The translations under genes were made by a program, and so were the position numbers. Positions 33,988 to 48,900 of a stretch of 64,000 nucleotides of DNA are shown here, piece after piece. Every line of letters begins with the position of its first letter. Positions within the stretch are counted from its first letter, which is position 1. Origin of the DNA: Echinococcus granulosus (lineage: Eukaryota; Platyhelminthes; Cestoda; Cyclophyllidea; Taeniidae); the NCBI RefSeq assembly GCF_000524195.1, contig NW_020170404.1, positions 159,436 to 223,435 of the forward strand. Reading direction: 5' to 3'. The notes under the pieces were generated by a model. The model did not search any database and had not been told where the DNA came from. It worked only from the letters and a program-made list of their open reading frames with translations.

Positions 33988-36900
33988 CTAGCAGGCAGGT
34001 AGACGGCGATGCACAATGTTGACCTGGCCAGGAATAGCTGCAACGCTGAAGTGCAAACAATTCTGCGTTTCCAAGGCATCTGTGGAGTGCTTTGAGAGAC
34101 TGGGGTGAATTGTGCTGGTCCGCAGCCGAACAAAGTCGTCGCTGCAAGGTGCCTCTCCTCCCACTGTCCGTTTCCATGGGTCCTCTTCACTGAATTCACA
34201 GGGAACTGGAGGAGATAATCTCGGGTAAATTATGCGCGTACGATTTCAGTAAATCGCTTCAACTACGTGCGATATTTATCTTTACTAGACTTATGGGAAC
34301 GCCGGATAGTCAGCGATTAATCAAGCTTCGTCTTCTCGTGTCTAGGCTAGGGTGGACTCACGTTGTACGAGATTAATGACTGGAGGGGGTTGTGATTGAA
34401 ATCGCAGATCCTCATCACTGGCACCTCGGCCAGAGTCCGAGGCGTGTTCGGCCAGTCGAATCTCCATCTCTGCTTTCTTACCCATTGTCGGCTGGAAGGT
34501 AGTGGTGGTGGAGTTGACAGAGACAATGGTGGTGGGGGCGAAGGGGTTACTTGCCGTCACTACATTCGTTCCGGAGGAGTGCAAACATACTGCAGGCAGG
34601 AGGGTCACAGGGAGTGCGATGTGTGATGTGCTGTTGCTCTGAAAGTTCTGCGTGGAAATCAGTGGTTAACTATGCGCGCTTCTTCCTCTTGCTCACTTGA
34701 CTCATCCATCAGAGGCAGACTTACCGTTTCCCGGGAGAGTGTAGCAGCAGCCCAGTGGTTGGGTGATCTGACTGCGGGTGGGATCTCCCCGATTTCGCGC
34801 AGTGGGGTCATCAACATACCCGCAGTAGAAGTGGTACTGCAGAGGTTCTCCTGGTTGAGACTCAGAGGGCTTCCGCATCTCTCGAACCGATCTCGTGGCA
34901 GGGAGTTGTACTTGTTCCACATCTGAGGCACCCTGTTGGTAGCCTAGAAAAGGAAGGGGGGTTAAAAGCTCGCCAAATCTTCCCCAAGAATTTATAAAAC
35001 GTATGTTTTATCGTTATTCAACCAACAGAATCACTCGTATAGATCCAGTGTATGGGATTTTGACGGCGTTTACCTCTTCATTGACTGAGCTGTCAGCGTC
35101 AGCGTTAACAACACGGAAAATGCCTCCTTTGCCGTCGCTACCCACCCAGCCATCGGGTTCGCCAACATCGACAGGCGAGACAGGCGGGCCGTAGCCGTAG
35201 TCGTGATTACCGACACCGATACCACTCCCGTAGTTGTCCACCGAGGTGTTGTCGATGAGGCGCGTTTCTTGCAGTGAGATGATGCCGCCGTTCGCCGCCG
35301 TGTGCGCCTGCATTGTGGCAACGTTTACCGTTCCATCTTGGGACATTCGATGTTGATTGAAGAATCGGTGAGTTTGACGCGAAGAGGATCTGTCAGAACA
35401 CCGATGACAGAAATCAGTCCACTTAAGCATCAAATATAATATTAGGTCCTTCAACTATTCATCTTTCAAGGCACCCGCTTATTCATTAATCCCTCTGTCA
35501 GCTTATTCGTCCTCCCAATCGGATCCATTTGTTCGTTCGTTTCGGTTGCATCTGCACAGAATCTACCAATTTGTTCTTCGACTTATCCATTCCAGATACA
35601 TCCATCCATTCTTCTGACTACACTTCCATTCATCCACGTCTCATAGATCTTTCTCTTTACCAATCCTTTCTTTTACTCGTGTGTCTTTCAATTCCGGACG
35701 TACCCACTTGTTTTCATTCGTCTTCCTGTTCCATATACGCACCTATTTATCCTCTTACCTATCTCGGACCCACCTACCCACCCGTCCATAGATCCATCTA
35801 CCATCTTCCCACTCCTGGGGTAAGTGCACAGGATCTCGTAGAAGAACAGAAAAGGATGACTGTCTACATTACCTGCAGGGTTTGAGCATACAGATCATCG
35901 CAGCAACGAGGATAACAGCAAGAATAACTGAGACTGAGATGAGACCGACGAGAATGAGAACATTTTTCCTTTCACCCAACTTAAAGGGAAAGAGATTGGC
36001 TAGCACACCTCCTTCGCCATCACCGCCCTCAGATGAGGCGATGAAACTAGAACTTGCACCGCCGACGTCCAACGACCGCGGAGGGATGTCCTCTACTGAT
36101 ACTAGCAGAACCTATGTATGAAGACGATGCTACTTAAGGTTATTTAAGTAGACAGTACGAACATCTCTGGAATACTAAGGTATTGTCTAGTGTGAAAATT
36201 TATGAGAACTAGAGCCTACCTTGCTTTCTGAACGCGACATGCTTGTTCCCTGATCGTTAGCCGAGACAACGAAGAAATGAGGCCCTAGATCATCTTCCTG
36301 CAGAGTTCGTTTGAGCCATATCTCTCCGGTGTTGCCGTTGACACCGAGAAAATCGCCTGCAGCACGGTTCAGACGGGCACGCGAGTGCGTGTGTCGTCGC
36401 AGTCCGTACACCACCCGACCATTTGCGTCCTCGTCCGGATCGGTGGCCTCCAGTCGCGTAATCAATTGGCCATTCATTTCGTGCAGGGAGATGCGCAATG
36501 ATGGCTCATAGCCACCGCCGTTGTCAGCCGCCTCTGCGTCGCCTCTACCGCCACCCATTTCAGCTGCAACCGAAGCACCCTTGGCAAATTTTGTGGCACC
36601 TTCACTAGCATCCGAGGCCATCTCGGTGGATTCCCGTTTCCGAAGGTAGGCTGAAGGAGTGTCTGGCAGTTGATCTTCTAATTAGGAAAAGGGCAGTACC
36701 GCAGAACTACACCTTGGCCTCCACTTTTTACTTTCTTGGTACCACGAAACTGTTTCGGACTTACCGAGAGAATAAAGCCGATCGGGTAGGACAAAGTGTG
36801 GGTCATTGTCATTCTCGTCCAACACCTTGATGCAGATGGTTTCTGTTGAGGAGAGAGCGTTAGGACTTCCACGATCTCGCACCTCTACCGGTAATTCATA

Positions 36901-39900
36901 GGTCGCCTATTATAATTTGATGATAAAATTATCTTTGAGACAGAAGTTGAATTGAAATAAGTAAAACAGTCGGGTAAGTTATTAGATTTTGACTGAAGAA
37001 TCGCTTATTAACTGACGGCTCTTGATAACTGTGAATGTCAAAAAAGCTACAAACGCTTCTTTCACCACATTTCGCCTATAAGGCTTCCCTCTGCCACGAC
37101 TAGCTCAAGGCATAAAAAGTACTTAAAGATCTTATCCACTTTATGAGTTTAATAACTAATGCGATCAACACAAGTCGCATCTCTCCGAGACTACCAGCTT
37201 TATTGTCGTTTTGCCAAAACCGCTTCTACAATGCTAGATGCAATCGCGACCACGATCCTCCATGCCTGGAATCAAAGTCTCCACGCAGCACACAGGCAAG
37301 AAGAAGCACCGGCGCTAGTCAAGGCCGGGCACTCACCCTAACCTCAAGTCCAGCATTACTTGAATAGGACCAGTTACACACTAATTAAAGTAGACTCTAA
37401 AGAAATGTCAATGCATCCATCAGAAACGATTATTTACATTCAAGATATGGAAATCTGGAACCACCTCATGCTGTAAATTGGGGTATAATCCGGATTGGTG
37501 GCTGGATGGCACTGAAATGCCAGCTTGGGGGTGGAGGGAAGAGGGGTGCTTAATACGTATCAGCAACTTGTCTACTGTCTCCTACCAGGAAGGCCCAGAA
37601 GTTGACATCAAAAGTGGAAAACTTGCCAACCTTTTGCTCCCGATCGAGAGGTAGAGCAGTGAAGAGGGATCCATTGGGTCGCAACTCAAAGTGTGAAGTG
37701 AAGGCAAGTTTCTTGGGCAGTCGGAAAACCAGTTCACCATTTCGTCCGATGTCCGCATCACTAGCTATGAGGTCACCCACAAAAGTGCCGATGGGTGAAT
37801 TTTCCCACACAACAAGGGGAGTTGGGACCTTGTCACAAGGCAGCAAATGGGGTGGGTTGTCATTCTGATCAAGAATTGTCACATTCAGCAGAGCAGATCC
37901 GGTCAGTCGTTGAGATCCGTTGTCGGAGGCAATAATAGTGACCTGGTAGGAGTCGCGTTTCTCCCGGTCGAATTCGATGGCCGCAGTCACCCAACCGGAC
38001 ACGGGATCAACATGAAAGTTGGCACGATCGAGGAGGGAATAGGTGATCTCCGCATTCTCCCCATCGTCAGGATCGTGAGCTTGCACCTGGAGGGCAAGGC
38101 AAGTAGCTAAATAAAGGAAGTATTCACTTTTTCTGAATTCGTCTCAGTTCCTTTGTATTTACCCTCCGCCTTCTGCCTCCTTTATGTTAACTTCTAGTTG
38201 AGCAATTTTCTGCTTTTTTTTACTACCACCGCCCATCAAAATTAAAGTAAAAAGCTTTTTCGGTTTTTTATTAACAAAATTCCGACCGCACTGTATAATT
38301 CATTGTACTTTGAGCACACTGGAAATATGTGCTCTTACATACCCCTTTGTCTGACTCCGAGATGAAGCACTGGACTTTTTTAGGTTCGATTGCACTGGTC
38401 TCTTTTCAATGCTGGGTTTATTTTCATTTTACTGGTTGATTCTTCTTGTCTAGTCGGATTTCCTGTTATTATGACTTATAAAGTAATAGGAATTCAAGAT
38501 TCCGGCACCCGAAGCATAGTTGAGATGAGTTAGTAGGATTTTTTTCCCAGAATCAAATAACTGCGAGGAGCCTTTTTAGATATTGAAGCCGTTGAAGTAA
38601 TCACCATTACAGATAAGAATGTCATACTTGAGGCGATTAGTCACTGTGATTAAGTGTCCAATTCTTATCACTTTCAACCCACTTGAATAATTTTTGTTCC
38701 AATATGATTGTTCTCGGCCACAGCAACATGATACACTGGTTGGTAGAAAGTGGGTGGATTGTCATTGACATCACGGATGGTGAGAGTGGCAGTGAGAGTC
38801 GAAGTGAGGCGGCGTACGGCGCCGCCGAATGTGGAGGTAGCAGAGGGAGTGTGGATCACTTCGTTGGCATCCCAACAAATGAAGCGAACCAGCGCCACTC
38901 CACCGGCGAGGGTGTCAGGTCCCTCACGATCCAGCTCGAGACGAGTTTGAAGGTCGTAGAGACCCGCTGAAGGGTGGGCCTGTGGATCGGGTGTGAAGAG
39001 TAGGACTTGTCGGTGGACCCACTCCTCTGGCTCCTTACAGCGCACCACCCCGTTCACCTCCACGCTGTCTGGATCGTATACACGCACCTGCAATCACACA
39101 AACAGCCCCTAATTTTGCTGCCATAAAAGACATGACACCATGGCGGTATCAAGAGCGGAAATATAGGGCAAGCGAGTGCCATTACGGGTACGTCGTCGAC
39201 CATTCAAGTCCAGACAGCGGTGATCAAGATGGCAGATATTAGTGTTAGTGAGAGAAGCATGCAACACCACTTGAAGATGGACTATGTTTCTTATGAACTA
39301 CGAAGGCGAACAGCTCGATTCTGCTAACGTCTGCTCGTATCTACAGAAGACTGCACTGTCTAGTATCCCTTGATAAAACAAATGGGTGTTTAACTGCGCC
39401 TAGGGGTAAGTAGACAACCATTTTACGATTCCCATTTGGCCGTTCAAGTCTGTAGGCCTCAAAACCATAACAATAAAAATATTAATACATTTTTATCTCT
39501 AATGGTCCTGAATAATATTTGGCTTCCGTTAATCCAGTTTTCATGAGTTATTCGAAAATAGTTTAACATCGGAGTTAATAAGTATTATTTGCATATTAGA
39601 CTAATTTTAAGATGACGCACTACTGCTTTGGCCCCAGAAGTATCAACAAATGCAAGCCCACCATAAATTTATGGACTATAAAAGTCACTCAAACCCATGG
39701 TAGCGTAATACTTTTATTGTGTGTTTAATTCTTGATTTTGGTGACGGGCCACTTAGGGGCTCCTCCCAGCTGCCTGGCCTCCGGGCCATGCCAATAGCCC
39801 CCTCCCAGTCTCTCTATACGTTGATAATACATCTTCTCAGTTATACGCAAATTTAATGACTGGCACGGTTGGTTTGTGGGTATCACTCCTTACATCACTG

Positions 39901-42900
39901 ACTGCATTGTGATGGGCGATGCAGGAGGAAACCAAGGAGACCATCGAGGACACCGCTCAGAAGAGGAGATCGGGTGCGCAACACTTGGATTGTTGATTTA
40001 ACTCTTCCATTTGCTTTCGCGGGTACTTAAGGCTCCGAGATTGTACTTCCGCTGAGTGGCACAGCCTTTGGACCAGGCCAGTAGCCGCCACAGCCCTTCT
40101 ATAAGTTGGCAATGCATACTGCACCAGAGTATTATGTTTTCTTTTGTCTTCAGGGAAGTCTCGGGGCATTACAATGGAAGATTTCGTTCAGGCGCAACAC
40201 CATCCATTAATGGACAGTCTGTTTTTACAGTCTATTTCGTTTCAATCAAGTTGTGAAGGCCCTCCTACCTGATTGTAAGCAGACCAGGCACTTAGATGCA
40301 AGATAAACTCGTCCATTTGCACAGAATGGGATGATCTCTACTGCGATTACAACATTTTTCCCAACTTCACTAGCACACTGACAGGCAAAACAAACAGCAT
40401 GCTAACACTTTTTTGGAGCAGGTATAAAAGAATTGCAGCATTTGGAATGGATCCTAGATAGTTTTAAAATGGGAATATGAATTTAGAGAGGCCCCTGAAA
40501 ATGACAACATCGGAAGTAAATTCATCCAGGTTTTTTGCTCCTTAAACTCGCCTTGACATGTGTCAGGTACATGAGGATATTTACATTTAAGGAATCACAA
40601 GTGCTTAGGAATAGTTTGTATAGAATATATCTTCACACTAAAGCGTTGGGAAAGAGTGTTTTCGCTGAGTTTTTTCTTTTCACTTTTCCTGAGCAAATCC
40701 TACCTACCGGTAGATATGTCTTGTCAACCCACCTGTAGGTATCATTTAAGCATGGAAGAGGAATAATCATGCGAGAAACTAAATACTTGTTCCTTTTCTT
40801 TTGGGCAAGAGAGACAGAGAGAGAGATGCAGTCTACTTGATTAACTTTCACCGCGCATCCTTTAAGGTGGGCTCATTTTCTTGTCAGGATGTACATCTCC
40901 ATCCCCGCTCGACAATTGGACAGTTTGGATTCCCGGTTCTCCGAGGCAGTAATCCATCTCCAGAGTTAGCTGATTTATACAAAAGTTAAATTTCAATTAT
41001 GACTGGGCACCTATACTAATAACTTGACGGTCCCGTCGTTGAAACGTAGATGCAATAAAAGTACTGGCTAGGGAAAGATGGAAGACGTCGCTGCCACGGC
41101 TGTTGTCAAGCTCTCTTCCCTCCCTTTTTATCCCTCATCCCCGAATGGCAATGGGGTTAGCAAAGTGACAAGGATGCGCCAATGATTCTCCTCCCAGGCC
41201 TTGTTTGGCAAGTGCCCAAACTGTCACGCTTGATGAAGAAGCGCGGTGCTTTTAGCCGCTTCAAGCCCCCTGGGATTCAGCTAGTGACAATGGAGTAAAG
41301 GCGATTCTTGAAATTTCCGTGAATTCTTAATAGCATATATCGTGACCATCGGCTTAGCAGCAGAAGCATCGAGACATTTCGAGACGGTACATTTACTAAA
41401 CAAAGCTAGTAGTGCCAGTCGGACAATCCAGAGATAATACTGTCTTTAAAATTCCATTTTTTTTTTACCTTTTGATGAATTGAAGAGGATTTACAGTCAA
41501 GCACCTGGGCGGGATCGGCTATTGTAAGGAAATTCCCTCGAGAAATAAAAACTGAGCTGCCTGAAATCGGAAACCCACCAAAGCACGGATCACATCATGG
41601 GAGGAATAATTTTGTCCAGACCATTAGACCAGTTCTTAAAAACAACAGATAACCGGTCAATTTAATTGTCAGGTAACCTTTGAACAGGCTTCCACTGTGA
41701 TGTAGGTTGGGTGGTTGATGGGTTAATTACCTAGTTTGGGTGGTTATCCACCACCCTGTTTGCTACAGGAATATTGCCCTCAAAAGTCGCAAAAGTAGGT
41801 CCTGCATACTCCTGACAAAGTGGTAGTCGAAACTGCATCAACTTTCAAAAATCATCTTAACCTCGAGTCCTGCATACGGTCTAACAATAAACGAACTGGA
41901 CCCTTAAAAACTACTAACAAGATTGAAATAGAGAGGGGAGTCGACATTACCTGTCCAATGGATCGCTTGGCCGAGGTGCCTTCCTCAGCTGTAAGGTGGA
42001 TGGGATTAATTTCAAACCGTGGTGCCTCGTCATTGACATCGGCCACGGTTACATGGAGCGTGGTTTCAGCACTGAAGTCACCGTCTGTGACGCTGACAGG
42101 GAGGATGTAGTTTTGGCAGGACTCGAAATCAAGACCTCGCCGCAGTATCACACGCCCGCCCTTCTCCACTTCGAAAATAGACGCCACCGCCTGCTGTCCT
42201 CCGCCTGATGCCTCCACTAGCGAGTAGTCCAGTTGCGCGTTCCTGTCCTCGTCGTGGGCTTTGAGCTGTTTAAGGGAATAAAGCAAAAATAAATGATCCT
42301 CTTTCTAATAGCTCTAGGTCTTGGATACTTATCCAACCATTCTAGCATAAAACTTCAAATGACTGAGATTCCTGTCCTTCGTTGGCTCACTAATTGGGGC
42401 TATCTCTAGGCAAAGGATGAAAGCGCTGGACTGGTAACGTCTCACCAATGTAGTGAATCCAGTAGCGGATTGTTAGTATCTCCAAATTGCTTTGAAGTGT
42501 TTCTGATGCTTTAAAACTTGTTTCCACCAATTACATACCACCATTACCTCGATTCCTGTCGATAGTTTATTCCATCTCTGTTTAGCCAGCTTTCCTAAAG
42601 ATTTCATCCCAACAAGCCACGAACTCGTTCCTTTGCGGTCAAAGAACAAACGAATGAATGAAGGAATGAAGGAATAGCCGCATTTTCCCACGACTATCCG
42701 GGCTGAGGTTACGCTCATTAATTCACTTCCCACACACACATCATGGAGGGACGTCAAATTACAGGCGGATTCCCCGTGGGATATCACTTCCGCCATCCAC
42801 TCACTCTCCCTCTGTTTAAAACACTGATCTCCCATTTATATTCTAAGCTCAAAAAAATTGTTGGCTCGAGTGAATTTCCAGCTCTCCAAGGTTCATGTCG

Positions 42901-45900
42901 AAAGAAACTCTGGCCTAGTTTCATAAATTAGAAGTGCGTTCAGATCAGAGTAGGATATCTAACTTCTCCGGATCTTTTAGTGGGATTTTACCGGATCAAG
43001 AGTATGGACACTGGGTCGGCATGGATACCGTTACTCAGTATGCAACACTGTGTGATAATGGACGATGTCTCTCGTAGGACTGTAAACCTCCAATATCTAC
43101 TCCTGTCTACAGAGTACCTCAAGCACTCCACAACACGTTACGGTTGCGGCAAGCTCGGCTACTAATTTGAAGGACGCTTGAATAATGTCGACCTTTCGAA
43201 GCCCTGACATTCGGCCTGATGTCTATCTATCTATCTGTTCCCACGACCATTCATTTAATACTGAACTTGGAAGTCGGATGGACACACGAGATGCGGTACA
43301 AACAATCCCTCTGTGGGGGAAGGTGAACACGGACTCGAACTCAAAAACAAGCTCAAAAGCCAAGAAGACTGGTGGCAATTTCGGGAGGGATGGTGCACTC
43401 CATCGGGTAGCAGAACAAATGGCGGATGATGAAGTGAAACAGACTATTCCAGATTGTTCAGCTTCACTGACGAATCATTCCCTATCAAAATCCCTTTATA
43501 GATGCTATTTAAACACTGAGATGGATAAATAATTAAGGTGGAAAACTGTGTGAAAAAAAAAGGATGTTATTTCCATCTTCCTGGATACATTCAGGTGTCC
43601 CACCTCGACTTGAATGTGTATACGATGCAAGTAGACATCAAAGACGCAGATTACCTTCCATGCAAAAGATGGATTAAATTAGCCAGTCGGTGGTATTTCC
43701 AGTTTTCAAAAGTGAGGGTCATTCCTACTGCACCTATGCCTCTGGCGCCTCTAATTCGCCTCGGCACTGTTGAGCATAATGTACATTCCTCTTGGCAATA
43801 TACGCGGATTTTTATAAGTGCCTGTAAGTAGGGAGAGCGATAATGGACTGGTGGGGGGCAGCAAAGCACCGCTTTGTCTCCCTCTCTCTCTCTTTATTTT
43901 CTCTACCGGTGGCAACGTCTCCTATGCTTCACCCCTTCCTTCGTCTCTTTAATGGCCTCATCCGGCCTCCCTCCCTGACCCCACCCCGCCTTTTCGGGAG
44001 TGTTTGATGATAAAATCGCCACTGTTTTGTCCATCAGCTCTGGCTACTACTATTAATACTGTTTGAACTTGCCTGCAAGAGCGCTCTGTTCACTGTGGAT
44101 CTTGTACGTTGCCTTGCTTCACGCATGATTCTTAACTAAATGTAACTTTTCAAAGAAAGTTTGTCTCGATCAACTGCAAAATGCGACAGGGCTCAAGAAT
44201 GGCCTTCTCGCTATATCAGCAGAAATGGATGGCTGAACCTCTAATCTCACAACAGTACTCCTAAACACGTTTGGTAGGAGAGTGTGTCTCATGAAAATCC
44301 ACCTCCACAGCCATCCAGATACTCACTAAGGAATTGTAGTTATTATCAGTGGTGCAATCACTTATTTAAAACTCTTAAGGCACACGTGCCGCTTATATGT
44401 GACGTATTATTTAACACACTTTAGCCGGTCCATTTTAACCTCCTCAGTAGTTAACTTAGACATAATTCAATGCTTACGCCAATTAGTTCCATCCAAATCA
44501 TAGAACCTACCTCAAGAGGTGGAACTGTTGTAATGAGTAGAGATTAACGCTTTGAAAGCACACACGTACATGGTCGCGGCGACAATCCAAAGCGCTTATC
44601 TTATTGTCCAAATCGACAGTTACCATGGTCGCAACCCTTTGTCCCCTATGTCTGTCACCGTCCCCCCTCTATCATGTATTTATTTACTCAAAAGACAAAA
44701 ACAAACACCACCTAGAGGACAAGATATAGTCGAGTGGAGCGCCCACCAGCCCCTTCTACTAATGGTCCCCTACTCTCACTACTTCATCTGTCCCACTCAT
44801 ACTCCACTGTGTTGACACTCTTGACATGGCAACTGGTGAATGTAAAACGTCGCTGGTTGGATGGTCAAAAAACATCCCCACGTCATTATGATTGTCTGAT
44901 AACGTGCAATAGAGCACGAAGCTTGCGATTTACAACCAGTTTTTGAGTGTGTTGCTTAATAAAATGCGTGTAAATTATTCCTCATTAAAGATTATTTCAG
45001 TTTAAATGCAAGGACGTCAGAAAGGTGGCGAAGGCTGAAGTAGTTAAAGGTAGAAATATTCTAAATCGCAATAACTGTTTTAATGAAGGACTTCACTTTG
45101 CTCTACAAACACCTGAGTGCAACAGAGACATTAAATTTTGATCCAGACAAAAAGAGAACATTATAAAAACTTTATAATACTCTACTAATTAGTAATGGTA
45201 AAAAATAGTACAATTTCTGGACTCAAACGAAATTTCTCTCGGTCCACGGAACTGCTCTGGAGTCGTTATAAGTGGTGACTGTGGCTGAAACAAGGTCATT
45301 AAATGCCATAATGCTTCTATTATTTAGAAGTTGACATTTTTAGAGCCAAATATGACTAGGTTTTTGTCAGTATTTTCAATTAAACTTTGTTATATTTCTA
45401 AATATTTCCAAGGATTTCCGTATGCCTGAACATCTTCATTTGACCCCATGGTGATCTGTTAAAGGAAATTGACGCACGGAAAAGGCGACTATGGACACCA
45501 TATTTATGCCATCGCACATGCCTTTATAAAATCTGACATTAAAAAACCTCTTAATAGTTTACCTTACGACATTACCAACTTCATCTATCCCTGGAATCTT
45601 GAAGTTTCCACCACATCCGATAGATCCCAAGTTCATCGCCACTTGTCCCAAGGTCTTTAAAGGAGGAGTTCCAGAATTGGAAAAACGGTTCCGCTGCAAG
45701 TTCGCGATGGTTCAAAATCCTCCTAAAGCCGTTCTGTGGCCGTGTAAACTTAGTACTACAAACAGAGCCAACCGCCCTAAAAATTGTGTTCGTGCGTGTG
45801 TGCACCATTAGTTGACAAAAATTATTCGTTTCCTTCAAAAAGTCCCAAAAGACTAACTGCCTGCAATCATGAAATTTCGAACAATATATAACCTTTTACA

Positions 45901-48900
45901 TATCGCCCTTGGCACTGAAGTACTTGCAAAGCCCAGTCTCAGTACTAAAACGTGATCTATTGGTGTGAAGGGTATTTAGATTGGCACTTTAAAGAGACCC
46001 TTGAAACTACTCTCTACGAGTGCCTAAGAGTACACGATGGCTAAAAAGCAAAGATTATATTTTACAGGGGCTTACCATCCAGTAGACTGAGGTAACAGAA
46101 CGATTTCTCGAATCAAAACAACCTGTAGAATGAAACCCGGATACTCAGAAACACCTCCATCAACGTTACGTGAGAATAAGAATTCTCACTTCACAAAATT
46201 GCTTGCTGATCTGCTCCCAAGCAGTATATTTTCTCATTGCATTAAAAAAACTTTTCTCTTGAATGGAGGAAAAAGTAATGGTGCTGGTTGGTGACACAAA
46301 GGTCGATACTCTATTGGCGGAGACGTGCGCGCCGCGGTGGGTGGTTATTGGCTGATGAGTGCTGGTCGCACGCACCCACCGGAGAGGAGGAGGAGGAGGC
46401 TGAGGGCGACATGTGTTTATTGAGCGGTCACATGGTGGTGGATGTTGAATTACGTCGCGACGCGGAAACCGGGGGAAGGGGACAGAGGAGGAGCGCCGGG
46501 GTGAGGGGGTTAGTGGAGGTCACGGAAACGCACTAGCGAGTGAGTGACGCATCGCACATCTAGCGATTAGGAGGAGACGGTCGCGAAATGCGTAGCATGG
46601 GAGACAAATTGACAGAACCGCTTTCTGCTGCCAAATTACGACTGTACCGGTCAAAGTTGCGATTAAAAGACTGCTCTTGCTATTCCGTGCACATTTCAAA
46701 GTAAGCAGGAAATGTTGTCATCTTGTTACTTCTATTGTGGAAATTATATTTTCCTGAGTTTCAAAAATAAAATTAATAAACGTAATAATAATTTAGTTTG
46801 ACCGCAGACAGAAATTGCATTCCCAATAAAACGGTTACACGGATTCTCCAAGGATTCCATTAGTGGCATTGTCAAGAATGTACCTTGCGGTATTTCGACA
46901 GCTCGGATGCATTTCACGCTCTTCAACGTGGGGTAGTTAAAAGGAGAAATTTTGTGATAAAAAGGCGCAATAGTTGGTAAAATAAGTAGAATATCAAGCT
47001 GATGGTGCGTGCGTTCGATATGGTTACTTTCATTGTCTACGGTATTAAGAGGAGAGCCAAAAAGGTGTTTGCATTGTGGAGTTTACTCGGTAGCTATAAA
47101 AAGGTATTTAATGTTAAATAAATGAAATATTCGTTGTAATTGGGTTAACTCGTCAAATCCATCAACGAAGGAGGTGCTGCAGGGTAAATGGTAAGAACAC
47201 TTGGCCCCAATGACGCCTTCCCACAGTGATACCTATCTTGAAAAATATAACACAAGATGACTTTAGTGGTGATCTTTCCCTTTTGACCACATTACCTTGC
47301 ATGGGATATTTGTAAGAGGCTACAATTAACCGAAGTGAGTTAATTGACAACCTTGTCCGAGATATTCCAAAAGATGGATTGACTATGTACATGAGACCTA
47401 GTCACCTCTATGCTCTGGAGACGGCTTTCCAAAAATGACCGTATAAACATGAGGAATTCAAATAAGTTTGTGCAGTTTTGTCTAATAAAAGTAAATTACT
47501 GCAGAAGGCTTTTTAAATATCACCATTACAGCCAGCGAATCATTCCCATAGAAGCATGAGATGGCTGAGAATTTCACTTCAACAACGCTTTTGTCTGGCG
47601 AAACACAAAGAAAAAATGTGGACTCAATGGCCTCTCTTTTATCCATCTATCCGTCCCACCTTTTTGTTTCCCATCCATCTGTTCTGTTTTACATGTGGTC
47701 ACGCGATTGTCAAATACTAATGTCAAGAGCCTGGAGAGGTCTCATTAGAGGCGCATGAGGCAGTATTCTCCTCCCATCGCATCTCACCGAGGGAGCAAAT
47801 GGTCTCACGAGGAAGTCTTACGATAGGAGATGTAAGATCTTACGAGAATACTTTGTTCTGACTGGTTTACTAGTCCTGGCTGTTTCTCGAGGAGACGTTG
47901 CTGTTTCACCTAATCGAGTTGCATCCAATTGAGGGGTACAGAGTTGTGGATGTGTCGTTTGGGGTGGTGTAATCACTGCTACGCTTGTTCGCTTAATAGT
48001 GAATTACGCAACTTTTCTCATCACAAGGCAATCAGCAAACTGTCCAGTGTTGCTAACACCCAAGGAAGCGGAGAACAAACTTGTGGTATTTCAAACTTAT
48101 TTTCAACGCCTGATGGTTGTGGGTGAGACCCATTTACCGGTCTTTCACTTAATGAAAGCGTTATTGTTCATCGTCACCTACGTTCTACATTGTGGGGAAT
48201 GGCAGCTCTCCCTGAACGTGATCCTTCCACCCCTTATGTGAGTCATCTCTGATAGCTTCTATATGGAAGTCTATTCTGCTGCCGCATAGCGTACACCCTC
48301 TCCAAGTGCCATATAAAAACAGCTTTGACAAGAAGTTAACTGCCATTGCTTGAGAAGCGAGTAAAACAGACAATCATAGATCACATCAGTTTCAGCTGGC
48401 ATCTTATGACTTAATGAAGTAGAACTCTAAAGACTACACAACTAGAGACCCGTTCTGATTGAACTAAGGCATTTCTACCTATGTTTCATAAGACACGTAC
48501 GCAAGCAGTGGCAAATTATGACCACAGGAACTACGACTGGCCACCTTCTAAAAGAAAATACTTGTTGACAGTTTGTAGTCAAACTGTGTGGTAACGCTGG
48601 GGTTATTCAAAAATTTTCAAAACAGTTGATCTTTTTTCTTGAGATAATTGCTGCAGTACATACCTGTCACTCCAAACTGGCTAGTAAAAATCACAAAAAC
48701 CACCACGTATCATCGTGTCAAGTCTTGTCACTCGATAAATGAAACCCTGTTATGCTCTCTTCTCGACTGCCATGACTACCTTGAGGTTCGACACTTATTT
48801 TATTGTACTTTTAAATATGCGCCACAGGCTGTTTTGCTTGATGGTAGGGCCCTCCGGCCATGCCTATAGCCTCCAACCCCTTTTGTACGTTAATTATAAG

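Noticed and set aside
35529..35885. 118-codon plus-strand frame
   Set aside because: It is low-complexity CATT/CATC repeat sequence inside a protocadherin intron.
43185..43532. 115-codon plus-strand frame in a protocadherin intron
   Set aside because: No domain, no splice-site or promoter support, and a length compatible with chance.
46288..46536. Plus-strand frame in the GC-rich island
   Set aside because: Stop codons are rare simply because the sequence is GC-rich. The peptide is Glu/Gly/Arg low complexity.
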